Below are positions 9,701 to 15,015 of a DNA stretch of 20,998 nt, piece by piece. The DNA is taken from NCBI GenBank assembly GCA_001003855.1, contig LCPX01000006.1:1-20998 (forward strand), written 5' to 3'. Every line of letters begins with the position of its first letter. The stretch's first letter is position 1. A program made the position numbers and the translations under genes. The stretch is from Candidatus Moranbacteria bacterium GW2011_GWE1_49_15 (lineage in GTDB: Bacteria; Patescibacteriota; Minisyncoccia; Moranbacterales; GWC2-37-73). Below the pieces are notes generated by a model. That model did no database searches and was not told the origin of the DNA. It worked only from the letters and a program-made list of their open reading frames with translations.

Positions 9701-12700
9701 TATTCACTCGTCTTTCCTGCCAGCTTGGAAATCTCATTCGCGGAAAAATTACGGCCGTATACCGAAAACTCATCAATGAGCCCCACGGGGGAATTTCCAT
9801 CGCTTGCATTGCCTATATATTTAACATCCGACGTACTTTGCGCGTTTACCTCACTACCGACCAAGGAACCGTCGATATAAAAATTGGTTTTACCACCCGC
9901 ACCGACCACGGCGACATGGTGCCAACCAGCACCCGATGCGACCGCATATCCACTTGAAGAAAAAGCGCCTCCCACGATCGTTCCGAGATGTCGGTCGCTG
10001 TTCCTGATCGCAATCTGGGAATCGGTGGCTCCGTTGCTCTGCGACAGGACCTTATATGTCCCATTACCAGCCGAAGAGAAATCAGCCCATGCGGATATCG
10101 TCCATGCGCTTCCCAACGAAATTGCGGACGCCCCTGTCTGCAAATATGAACCAACGGTCGTATTTGCCGAGGCGCTGCCGAATTTTTTCGACGAAGTATC
10201 CCATGGAAACGGGCTTGATACCAAAACTTTCACACAATCGAAATAAGAATAATTCCCAGTGTTTGATCTGAATTGGATTTTGTGGGTTCCCGCACTCAAA
10301 GTCGGACCAGTGACCTTGCGCCAAGTTCCAGCTGTAGGGGTATAATTGCCGCCTACCTGGACATTGTCCACCAAAAGCGAATAATTGTTACCGGTCGCAG
10401 AAGCGTTGTCGTACCAGGAAAATTCACTGCTGCTGCCGGATAAGGTTATATTCTGATACACTGACATGGCATAAACTCCCACGCGAGCGGTCCCACTACA
10501 CGCGGTTGAACCGCCCGTAGTTAAATTTTGACGTAACCCACCGCCCTCACTTGTCCAATATTGCGCGAGGTTATCCATTGTGCCGTTAGCTACGACATCA
10601 CTTGTAGCAGTGACCGTTGTTAATGTATTATTGTTTCCAGAAGAATCAGTTCCACTGCTGTTCAGATTATAAAGCGCCTGAAGGTTGGCGTTTTTCAGAA
10701 GCTCGACCCTGCCAGCGGTTTGCGTCATTGAAACCGTAGCGTCCGACGCGGTAGGATTCAAAAAAGATGCCACTTCTTGGTCCTGCGTCACGCTGTCCAG
10801 CGTCAAGCTGTTTCCGGAAGATGCTCCCTTGTCGAAGCTGGCCGCCACCGAATCCACGACCGGGGTCGCGGTCGCCGGATTTCCGGCTCCGCTCAAAGCG
10901 AGCCTGTATTGGAACCATCTCTCTCCTGCCCTTAAACACGACGAAGTTCCGCCCGAAACCGTGCAACTGGTCCAATCCTCACCTTGGCAGGCGTCGTCAT
11001 CGCAGGATCTGGCTTCCATGGAAACCGATCCGCCGTTGGCGCTGCCGACCCAATTGACTCCGCTCCAGCTTTGAATGGAAGACGCATTTGTGTCCATGAC
11101 CGAAGAAGTGAAAGAACCGCCCTGGGTGTAGGTCGGGCTTGAAGCTGTTGCCACAACCTCGTCCAGTTTAGGTGAAACCGTCCCGTCGTTCGAAACGAAG
11201 GATGCCTGGTACCAAAGGTACTGCCCGGCCCCGGCGCAAGCCGAGATGTCCTTTTCCACCGTGCCCGCCCCGTCCGAATCGGAGAAAGCGCAATTGCCCG
11301 TCGCGTCGGAAAAATCAGAAGGTTCGGTCGTCAAATCCGTGCTTTTGACTTTGACCGTCATCGAGCCTCCGGAAGCTCCGGTCAAGGACCTGGCATATTT
11401 GAACTTGCTCCAGCTTTGGTTGGAAGATTTGGAAAAATACGCGGTCAAGGATCCTGAGTCCAGATAGCTCGATTCCGTCACGATTTTCATAACAACTCCA
11501 TTATTTCCTGCGACGTAACCGAGTTTGCTGTTTATGAAACTGGCACCCCTTAAATAATCACTACCTGTAGTAGACCCCACCCATGTAAGCCCCCCGTCCA
11601 TAGTCTTATTAAGAATTCCATATGCTCCGCTGTATCCGACAGCATAGCCTATCTGGGAAGTCAGAAACCGAGCGTTATATACAGCCCCCTCTATGGGAAT
11701 GACCGACCAGCTGGTGCCGTCAAACCTTCTCGTCGTGCCGTTTCCGAACGCGACCGCGGTATCCGCCGAGGTCATCTCTATGGCATTATAAACTCCGCTC
11801 GTAGCTATCTGAGTGGGCGTCCAGGAAATTCCTCCGTTTTGGGTCCTATACGCATAAATATAGGTACCCACAACCAACACTACCATACCGTTCTGGGAAT
11901 CATAAAAGTCCATTACATAAAATGTCGAGGAGCCCGTATCTATCTCACTCACTTTCGTCCAGCTAGCTCCTCCGTTATCGGTTTTGTAAGTATAAAAATA
12001 ATAGCGAGTCTCAAAGCATGGATCCGTAGAATTTTTTCCGCAACCTGTCGGGGAGACCTGCACATCGGCATTCATTGTGCCGGAAAAATAACCTACGGAT
12101 TCAGTGATGAAATCCATGTCTTTAGCCAGATATGTAGTCGCACTGGCAGGGTTATATATAACACTCCATAATGACCCACCGTTTTGAGTTTTGTATATTT
12201 TTCCAAAGGAATCCCTGACGTAAGCCAGATCTTGCGAAAACGCGTCCACCTTTTTTATAACATAACCACTGGTAACCGGCTGGGCGGCCGTATTAGCCCA
12301 AGTGCTTCCTCCATCCGTCGTCTTTTTAACAAAAGTGCTGGCAACGAAATATCCGACGTTGGAATCCACGAAATCCACGGATTCTATCATACTAGTGGTT
12401 CCCGAGGTCTGGGGGAAATTCCCCGCCACCACACTCTGAAGCTGGAGGCTCTGGCTGTCGCCGGTCGCCTCGACGTTGGACCTGGAAAAATCCGCATCCG
12501 TCCAGTCGGTGTTGTCGGTCTGAGTCGTCAAACTTTCAGTGCTTCCGGACTGGGTCAGTCTGATGCTCGCGTCCCCGCTCTGGGAGGTGAGCTCCAAGCT
12601 GGCATCCGGATCTCCGTTGGCGTCACCGGACGAAAAATCCTCCGCCGTGGTCTGCGAAACGCTTCCGCCCGTGTCATTGACCGCTATGACCTCCGCGTCC

Positions 12701-13089
12701 TTGACGGGACTCGAAGCATATTCGGAATAGCTCCCCTGGGTGGCATAGGTCGCCACGGAATTTGAAGCGGCTGTCCATTCGGTCTGGGTCCAGGTATATC
12801 CCGCCGCGCTCGAACCAGAAGGGTTGAAAATCAGCGGGGAAAGTATCGCCGCGATCAGAATCATCGCCACCGCCGAGGAAAGGCTGACGGTAATGGTCCG
12901 CAGTTTCTTTTGGAATTTCTTAAGATCGGAATACGACTGAAAAGAAACTGAACAGACGATCTTACCGCTTTTGTCGGCCTGACATTGCTGGATGCGCAGA
13001 TGGTTGTCAGCGCTGGATTTGAAAATGAGATGGAAGTAGTCGCGAGCCACGATATCGAGCTTACCGAGGATTTGTTTTAGTTTTTTCAT
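712..13089 (-). CDS. Giant membrane-anchored mosaic surface protein (4125 aa; propeller, LamG, jelly-roll, Ig/FN3 repeats)
   Basis: This is a single uninterrupted frame. Residues 1-66 are basic and probably cytoplasmic; 67-90 form one hydrophobic helix (signal-anchor), and everything after is extracellular. Order by rough residue: 230-535 propeller with five Asp-boxes; 540-757 Trp-rich beta modules; 808-1122 LamG, interrupted by another module at 831-960; 1131-1385 more Trp/Cys modules; 1385-1810 cadherin/Big-like repeats with FSE-x-V motifs; 1810-1892 PKD-like; 1894-2185 Ig-like repeat interrupted by a jelly-roll at 1937-2132; 2185-2484 FN3-like LQRK repeats; 2484-2784 Asp-rich repeats with Cys pairs; 2785-3375 Ig-like; 3375-4098 FN3 repeats like those of purple acid phosphatase; short tail ending WAQR. 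No LPXTG, catalytic motif or lipobox was seen. Host attachment is the likeliest role, by inference. It has its own promoter; no Shine-Dalgarno is near the ATG. Confidence 0.95.
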   Translation of the reverse strand: MKKLKQILGKLDIVARDYFHLIFKSSADNHLRIQQCQADKSGKIVCSVSFQSYSDLKKFQKKLRTITVSLSSAVAMILIAAILSPLIFNPSGSSAAGYTWTQTEWTAASNSVATYATQGSYSEYASSPVKDAEVIAVNDTGGSVSQTTAEDFSSGDANGDPDASLELTSQSGDASIRLTQSGSTESLTTQTDNTDWTDADFSRSNVEATGDSQSLQLQSVVAGNFPQTSGTTSMIESVDFVDSNVGYFVASTFVKKTTDGGSTWANTAAQPVTSGYVIKKVDAFSQDLAYVRDSFGKIYKTQNGGSLWSVIYNPASATTYLAKDMDFITESVGYFSGTMNADVQVSPTGCGKNSTDPCFETRYYFYTYKTDNGGASWTKVSEIDTGSSTFYVMDFYDSQNGMVVLVVGTYIYAYRTQNGGISWTPTQIATSGVYNAIEMTSADTAVAFGNGTTRRFDGTSWSVIPIEGAVYNARFLTSQIGYAVGYSGAYGILNKTMDGGLTWVGSTTGSDYLRGASFINSKLGYVAGNNGVVMKIVTESSYLDSGSLTAYFSKSSNQSWSKFKYARSLTGASGGSMTVKVKSTDLTTEPSDFSDATGNCAFSDSDGAGTVEKDISACAGAGQYLWYQASFVSNDGTVSPKLDEVVATASSPTYTQGGSFTSSVMDTNASSIQSWSGVNWVGSANGGSVSMEARSCDDDACQGEDWTSCTVSGGTSSCLRAGERWFQYRLALSGAGNPATATPVVDSVAASFDKGASSGNSLTLDSVTQDQEVASFLNPTASDATVSMTQTAGRVELLKNANLQALYNLNSSGTDSSGNNNTLTTVTATSDVVANGTMDNLAQYWTSEGGGLRQNLTTGGSTACSGTARVGVYAMSVYQNITLSGSSSEFSWYDNASATGNNYSLLVDNVQVGGNYTPTAGTWRKVTGPTLSAGTHKIQFRSNTGNYSYFDCVKVLVSSPFPWDTSSKKFGSASANTTVGSYLQTGASAISLGSAWTISAWADFSSAGNGTYKVLSQSNGATDSQIAIRNSDRHLGTIVGGAFSSSGYAVASGAGWHHVAVVGAGGKTNFYIDGSLVGSEVNAQSTSDVKYIGNASDGNSPVGLIDEFSVYGRNFSANEISKLAGKTSEYATSTGFYAESGTYTSAPVDMTSPITDWNTVSWINASGTGAVSMATRSCDDSACSGEDSAKSWENCSVVNGGTPSSACMTSGEQYFQYKATLAAPTDLTSTPSLSQVSINYSTGYPTSDFKKIFSSPFNTNSDESTVEKINWQAGGLSPVGGSVKFLIRTASGTSSPDWANGSGWCGPSVCAAGKGDTDFPADDQYFTTEVDDITNVALSDYDNKWIQYAVFMKSSDGTDRPSVDSVQLTYSFNTAPTVEIPNTIIQNSDGTVPVSFKAYETSAEDMDPDNGNQTSLYTSLFYQPDSNNKIELSTALDDSTTPATIDLFNDADMPIPSAGTILIGSELISYTGKSDTTPTVTLSGVTRNASFGGNNSFQTVKTAHAINDEVFILAKNFSTKDSADQAIVNQTWEPKADTNLGLDGRKYESMTLKVVASDGWNFSSQGTASQLVELDLEDPGVSAISANSEETIFGIGTIPVTVEFSEPVKTTGDLLLTFDMGEGHISSCLVNIADETLQNKDCSLSVNAGDETDNVSLISVNPITGTITDAFGNAITDPSAPATTSLNVRADGKGPEITSATATEDYYKENEPIVVTLNFSEQVKTEGGELVVAFNNGQTCDVNISIPELASSAQCTYTVGSEASEVNQDLKISDISMTAGQLEDEAGNATVSDAPTANLSNVVVDNQAPTVSAGDNQTKGSQFTQTGSADDGMGSGVVTYAWSGPGAVSFGTANAATTTISASANGSHVIRLTATDQAGNEGYDEFILTWDQTAPTASNFTINSDAAYTTSENVTVTNDATDSGGSELASASYGNQDLSDDFGAANLDTNKWTANVGTGTSGIDNGRLKITSTSAVNAWPRVDMKSTAVAAGEDFDAQVDYDITGLSTTSGVKYAMLQVQSPTAPYSQWQCSARVDGANTSVGGWSNDVNGSTPAGYVAYTPQKTGKLRAKRENGIINCYISDNDSNGWINFYRYSSGNYIAGSMKLNLYLGDTDGVTANLETAYFDNFIVWQTPDAPYSASKVWTLPWTTSADDGTKTIFGRFHDNAGNVSSTYSDTIALDTTAPLVTAPNVPQYTSDRTPEITWNAATENGSGMASYKLQRKLSSEDDSAFLDVTGAEAVAGTSFTEQADLSDGTYVYRIYATDNAGKVSSASANSSAMIVDDTDPQAVSISAINNNPNNSGNQTVVWGGVSDNGPAGFREYVVLRKKGAESFTELAVLPEGTTQYEDNANLEQDTYTYRIDVRDNADNSSTGNESVLIVDKSGPSDPGKPTVSPNPNNTGTQTISWSQVSNDGGSDFREYKLQRKSGAEGSYADVTTITDIATVSYEDTSLDEGTYFYKVTASDNAGNETTGAESDELFVDKTDPVIEFTDDIQAGPITSDSFAITTSDPNGNEDTAEYKYILANDNDCADENKDYGSAEIFESGVTEGTFNDINNNGKYVCAQVKDLAGNVTHLASENDINIDVLGPDFTMSEQDDVDPNPSQDDAVTVTVEDPNLDGATLKYVFASQTDNCSDLVYDSGIAYSSGTAIHFTDGNNNGSYICFTAQDLAGNASFLKSRYPLNVDVMDPQVSFADGVDVGPTTSDNINISVVEPNQDSSRYVFSGDTNCENDDYDNNGFDYAPGVEFQIAEESFNDKYLCARHIDQAGNVGYAVSASDMNIDRTAPALVSFTTSSLVSDLGVPESVYGNGEQINVQAVFGEELQNGARLTVKINNTAKDEVVLDTLDGTKKILSGTYTVIQGATHDTSALNISEFTIASGYEIKDIAGNGFVQTDFPADNFNGKLIVVDTEPPTLESFSATVEGSASGSFNAGKTVTVKAHYSENLKTGSVAHVRLNIAGATDVTLDVIDERMLVGTYPVAGGDNVENLKVTHVISQDAIDVIDNHLTTAPGNEFAVDPAFNNVDDGIRIDTDNPYDASVTINGGDGETKSNTVSLAISTSDNFPDLSGMRFELSNDGTEWCDASGIPEQKSDYATTVVSWNILDEDCGGIVPAGTENKVTETVHVRFTDGAGNTGSSTNNTITYDGIPPQITSITSSAADGIYGPGSVIPIEVTYSEEVKSGSTLTLTFDTGVSWTQTGISGNTIIGTYTVGDTGTGEDSGDLAVSSITQNVLDTADNVQSGTDITGTTFSQNKNIIVDTAAPTGIMNIDRSVENGKITVSVKPEDPNGVDETGMKGYIKVMADKDDPCDDFAGVEEFTFEDESDTVKVVDDNDNFVAKVCVKLKDVAGNESAFPAYSPETPENFKYTDISNSQINFFASYLTWKTIEETGSGSFGGYQLGICSVDKGEADCVPDPEGTESPDAITDSALNSFTQNGLSSDKKYCYRIRFADDEENISRFSQTICTIPGEATASSDTEVSFENGAADDIITDITNSGAKVSFNTVDSDNGNLPLPTIASVEVYDNAELVDDSENGKNLVGTFTDSEEAYSTSHTIQLSGLSSATPYFVKITVNDAFDNEKILAYDEEHANLSFMTVGSLSSITIDETNQPSVLTDHRAVISFATDQSAKCFVEYKEAAVAEYATTDKSTDSEFVKNHSIPLIDLAAQTAYDYRITCWDSVDSNIQAYRGFGTESDALLPSFTTLREGVSDSGSSANDGDAPEILSGPQISEITGESATVTWTTDELANSSVIYNLDGSDFSRMESNPLVNSSVANYTKTHSVVLNGLIPATKYLFSVVTSDSAGNIGQSSQLSLTTKEPSSLSSVKVLSKALNQATITWETGEATSSIVEYGLTTSYGETKESQAKTKDHEITISDLESGQTYHFRVKGEDSNGNLFASSDNTFEPKSPPKISDFKVDEITEHGAKITFATNVPTDALVTYTDQNSAENSGFQGRPEIATKHEVVLKGLASGTEFGLKLKVRDEDGNETEEVFQNFTTSTDENAPKIEQVRTDSALAQNDKVQAIISWKTDENADTKLVYKEGKAGKETEVNVSDVMTTSHIAVITTFKPGAVYYFNVKSIDAAGNEAKSNDFALLTPKRKENIIQIIVNNFQDIFGWAQR
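6694..7281 (-). other. Concanavalin-like jelly-roll inserted inside an Ig-like repeat of the giant protein
   Basis: Residues 1937-2132 begin DLSDDFGAANLDTNKWTA and continue with IDNGRLKI and AYFDNFIVW, the layout of DUF1349/LamG-like jelly-rolls. The flanks are the two halves of one Ig-like repeat: APTASNFTINSDAAYTTSE before and VWTLPWTTSADDGTKTIFG after, the latter ending in DTTAP. The DNA of the insert looks AT-rich beside GC-richer flanks. Confidence 0.65.
9720..10680 (-). other. LamG domain split by an inserted carbohydrate-binding-like module
   Basis: The LamG core reads ALYNLNSSGTDSSGNNNTL near residue 810 and resumes at KKFGSASANTTVGSYLQTG near residue 968, continuing through WTISAWADF, GWHHVAVV, FYIDG and GLIDEFSVYGR to about 1122. 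A known LamG would run from DSSGNNN directly into KFG. Here about 130 residues (831-960; DNA about 10210-10600) intervene, starting NGTMDNLAQYW and ending FDCVKVLV, with one Cys near each end of the insert. The insert resembles CBM4/9-like jelly-rolls in its NG-x-x-D-x-x-x-x-W start. Glycan binding is inferred for both parts. Confidence 0.7.
10821..11127 (-). repeat. First copy of a Trp/Cys module (SCDDDACQGED), repeated at about 9352-9696
   Basis: Residues about 655-757 share with residues about 1131-1244 the order S-x-V-x-D/W-x-x-V-x-W, SM-A-RSCDD-x-AC-x-GED-x-W-x-x-C, a second Cys pair, G-E-x-x-FQY, and V-x-x-x-x-Y/F. The DNA of both copies keeps the string TCGCAGGATCTGG on the plus strand near the Cys motif. 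The four or more cysteines suggest disulfides, which would mean the module folds outside the cell. Confidence 0.6.
11480..12400 (-). other. Asp-box (Ycf48/BNR-like) beta-propeller domain in the giant protein
   Basis: Residues about 230-535 carry five Asp-box motifs: TDGGSTW, TQNGGSLW, TDNGGASW, TQNGGISW and MDGGLTW, near residues 257, 303, 372, 418 and 499. Each follows a hydrophobic strand of the form GYFVA or GYAVG. This is the signature of Ycf48/sortilin-type propellers, which bind proteins or glycans; the Arg triad and acid residues of a sialidase were not identified, so enzymatic activity is not claimed. The DNA looks more AT-rich than the flanking repeat-encoding DNA. Confidence 0.8.
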
Positions 13090-13154
13090 TTTTACTTAAG
13101 TTAAAAAACTCCAGGCGGTTATCCGCTAACCATCCTAAATGGTTTATGGTTCTT
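13090..13154 (-). promoter_or_regulatory. Structured 5' leader of the giant gene
   Basis: From the predicted start of transcription near 13154 the RNA has a hairpin AACCAU-UUAGG-AUGGUU, then GCGG-AUAA-CCGC (or, exclusively, GGUUA-GCGGA-UAACC), then a U6 run. An AU-only inverted repeat, UUUUUA/UAAAAA, follows next to the ATG. There is no Shine-Dalgarno close to the start; GGAG lies about 20 nt upstream. It may be a stability or attenuation element. Confidence 0.35.
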
Positions 13155-13160
13155 GAGATA

Positions 13161-13169
13161 ATTATACCA
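13161..13169 (-). promoter_or_regulatory. Extended -10 promoter (TGGTATAAT) of the giant gene
   Basis: A perfect TATAAT at 13166-13161 is preceded by TGG on the minus strand. No -35 is recognisable. Initiation near 13154 gives a leader of about 65 nt. It lies in the 143-bp gap after the 585-residue gene, so the giant gene need not depend on read-through. Confidence 0.65.
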
Positions 13170-13232
13170 TCAAATACGGGAAAATCGAAGGGCATCCCGC
13201 CGCGTTCCGATCCTGTGGATAATATATTGTTT

Positions 13233-14990
13233 TTATTTTTCCGCTTTTTTGGCTTCCTCGTATATGCCGATCCATTCCGTTATCTTTTCCTTGCCGTATA
13301 ACCCGATAGCCTCATCGCTGTCGAGAATATAATCGACCGAATCGGTGGAATTTTCCCTTCTCATATTCCCTTTTATGATGTATGCCGGCTTTTCAAATGA
13401 CCGCCAAACGACCGGGGAAAAATTCAAAAAGAAAAGGGAATAATTGCTTCTGGACGCATACGCGTAGAGCGGCTGGAAATCCTCATGCAGGGGTATGGGG
13501 GAGGAATTGAATTTTTTCAACAAGGCGTAGGTCCTCCTGAACGACTTGTGCAGGGATGCCATTTTGGATTTTATGAAAACGGCTCTTTCCAAAAATTCGG
13601 CCGCCTCCTCTCCACTCATGACATCAGCCGATGCCGCCTTTCCGTAAAAATACCCATACCAGGCCCCCAGAATAGCCAGGTCCTTTTCCGAATATCTTTC
13701 CGCTTTTAAAAATGGCTCCTCGAATTCCGATCCCTTTTCCGCAAGGATCGAAATTTCATCCATCCCGCTCCAAGATCCCTCTTCCAAAATCTTTTTGAAA
13801 ATTTTCTCATTTCCGTATCTTCCGATGAATCCATCCATGGTCCACACTGCCTGCTTATATTCCAAATCATTGCATCCATATGGGACCGTCCCCACCTGGG
13901 GGATCAGCTCGACGCCAGATTCAGCCATCCTTTTCTCAAGCGGATCCCTGGTGCCCGGGCGCGAAAAAAAGGATTTGAGAGCGAGATCGTCCGTCTCCTC
14001 GCACAATCCATTGGAATAACCGCATTTTTTCCTGATTTCCAACCACTCCTCTTCTCCTCCCCAACATCTTGAACTCACCAGATAGGGACCCCTCCCCTCC
14101 TTCAATTCCCGGCCGTCACCCCTGATGATGTCGCCCGCCTTGATCTCCCCGACCTGCCGGATATGGAAAGTGTCCGCGGGTTCCTTAGCCGCTTCCCATG
14201 GCCCCTCACAAAAAGATGCCGACATCTTGAGGCATTTCTCCCTCTTCTCCAATTCTTCCTTGAGAATATCCGCGTTCCTAAGCATAGTGTTCACGTCCGA
14301 AATCATCGTTTCGAGATCCGAATAACTCTTACCTCCCGAATAGGCTATCTTCTTCCCGGAAACCTCCGTCCCTTTTTGCCTTTCAAACGCCGCCTTCAAA
14401 GACTTCACGTCGTTCTCATAATCATCCCTGGTTTTCTTCATCGCCCCCAGCATTTCTTCCGCGTTTTCAAAGGAGATTTTTTCCGAAAAAACCGCGAACG
14501 CTTTCGAGGAATCCATGAAGGAACGCAAGAAATCGAAAGGATAAATGGAATCATCTTCTTTTATGGAAAGCATCAGTTTGCCATGCTCCTCTTCCAACCC
14601 CCTGAGCGTATCTTCCAGCGGCCCGGCTTCCATTTCCGGATAAAAAAGCAGTGGATCCTCCGCCAGCCATTTATAAAAAGAAAAAAGCCTCAAAACCCTC
14701 TCCCTTTCCGGACTTCCGGCTTCCAAAATCTGCCCGTCTTTAAAAACATTCCCTTTTTCAATACCGTATTCCTGCTCCTCCCCTTCAAGGAATATTTTTT
14801 TCAAGCTGAAATCATAGCCCCAATCTTTTCTGGCCACATCATCGCGCTCCGGCATTTCCGATCCGCCACCCTTTTCATGATTCGCAAAACCCGCATCCGC
14901 CGGGTGGGTCCGTCTTTGCGATATCGCGAAAAAACCTGCTATAATTGCAGCAGACAAAAAAAACAGCACGATGAAGAGACTCTTTTTCAT
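13233..14990 (-). CDS. Membrane-anchored extracellular protein of unknown function (585 aa)
   Basis: I do not recognise the family. Residues 4-24 form a hydrophobic helix after MKKS, followed by a polar stretch, so the protein is probably anchored outside the membrane; no lipobox Cys is present. Residues about 100-265 are charged and helical and may form coiled coils (for example LKEELEKREKCLK). The region from about 250 to 375 has six cysteines, in EKCLKMSASFCEGPW, SRCWGG, KKCGYSNGLC and YGCNDLEY, likely disulfides. The remainder is helical and aromatic-rich, ending EEAKKAEK. The ATG at 14990 is supported by a TGATATAAT ending six nucleotides upstream, which predicts a leaderless transcript. 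It lies upstream of the giant surface gene on the same strand with no clear terminator between, so partial co-expression is possible, and a role in processing or presenting the giant protein is a guess from position only. Confidence 0.85.
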   Translation of the reverse strand: MKKSLFIVLFFLSAAIIAGFFAISQRRTHPADAGFANHEKGGGSEMPERDDVARKDWGYDFSLKKIFLEGEEQEYGIEKGNVFKDGQILEAGSPERERVLRLFSFYKWLAEDPLLFYPEMEAGPLEDTLRGLEEEHGKLMLSIKEDDSIYPFDFLRSFMDSSKAFAVFSEKISFENAEEMLGAMKKTRDDYENDVKSLKAAFERQKGTEVSGKKIAYSGGKSYSDLETMISDVNTMLRNADILKEELEKREKCLKMSASFCEGPWEAAKEPADTFHIRQVGEIKAGDIIRGDGRELKEGRGPYLVSSRCWGGEEEWLEIRKKCGYSNGLCEETDDLALKSFFSRPGTRDPLEKRMAESGVELIPQVGTVPYGCNDLEYKQAVWTMDGFIGRYGNEKIFKKILEEGSWSGMDEISILAEKGSEFEEPFLKAERYSEKDLAILGAWYGYFYGKAASADVMSGEEAAEFLERAVFIKSKMASLHKSFRRTYALLKKFNSSPIPLHEDFQPLYAYASRSNYSLFFLNFSPVVWRSFEKPAYIIKGNMRRENSTDSVDYILDSDEAIGLYGKEKITEWIGIYEEAKKAEK

Positions 14991-14996
14991 AGGATA

Positions 14997-15005
14997 ATTA
15001 TATCA
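14997..15005 (-). promoter_or_regulatory. Extended -10 promoter (TGATATAAT), predicted leaderless start of the 585-aa gene
   Basis: TATAAT occupies 15002-14997 with TGA before it. Six nucleotides separate it from the ATG at 14990, the usual -10 to +1 distance, so the first transcribed base is probably the A of ATG. The promoter lies in the 25-bp gap between two divergent start codons, and its upstream part overlaps the PaaK-like gene. Confidence 0.6.
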
Positions 15006-15015
15006 TTTCCTTTTC

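Noticed and set aside
11480..12400. Sialidase activity of the Asp-box propeller
   Set aside because: Asp-boxes occur in many non-enzymatic propellers; the Arg triad and catalytic Tyr/Glu could not be placed.
13214..13222. Perfect DnaA-box 9-mer (TTATCCACA on minus) upstream of the giant gene
   Set aside because: Only one box was seen, with no cluster, AT-rich unwinding region or dnaA/dnaN genes. A single 9-mer in 21 kb is not unlikely by chance.
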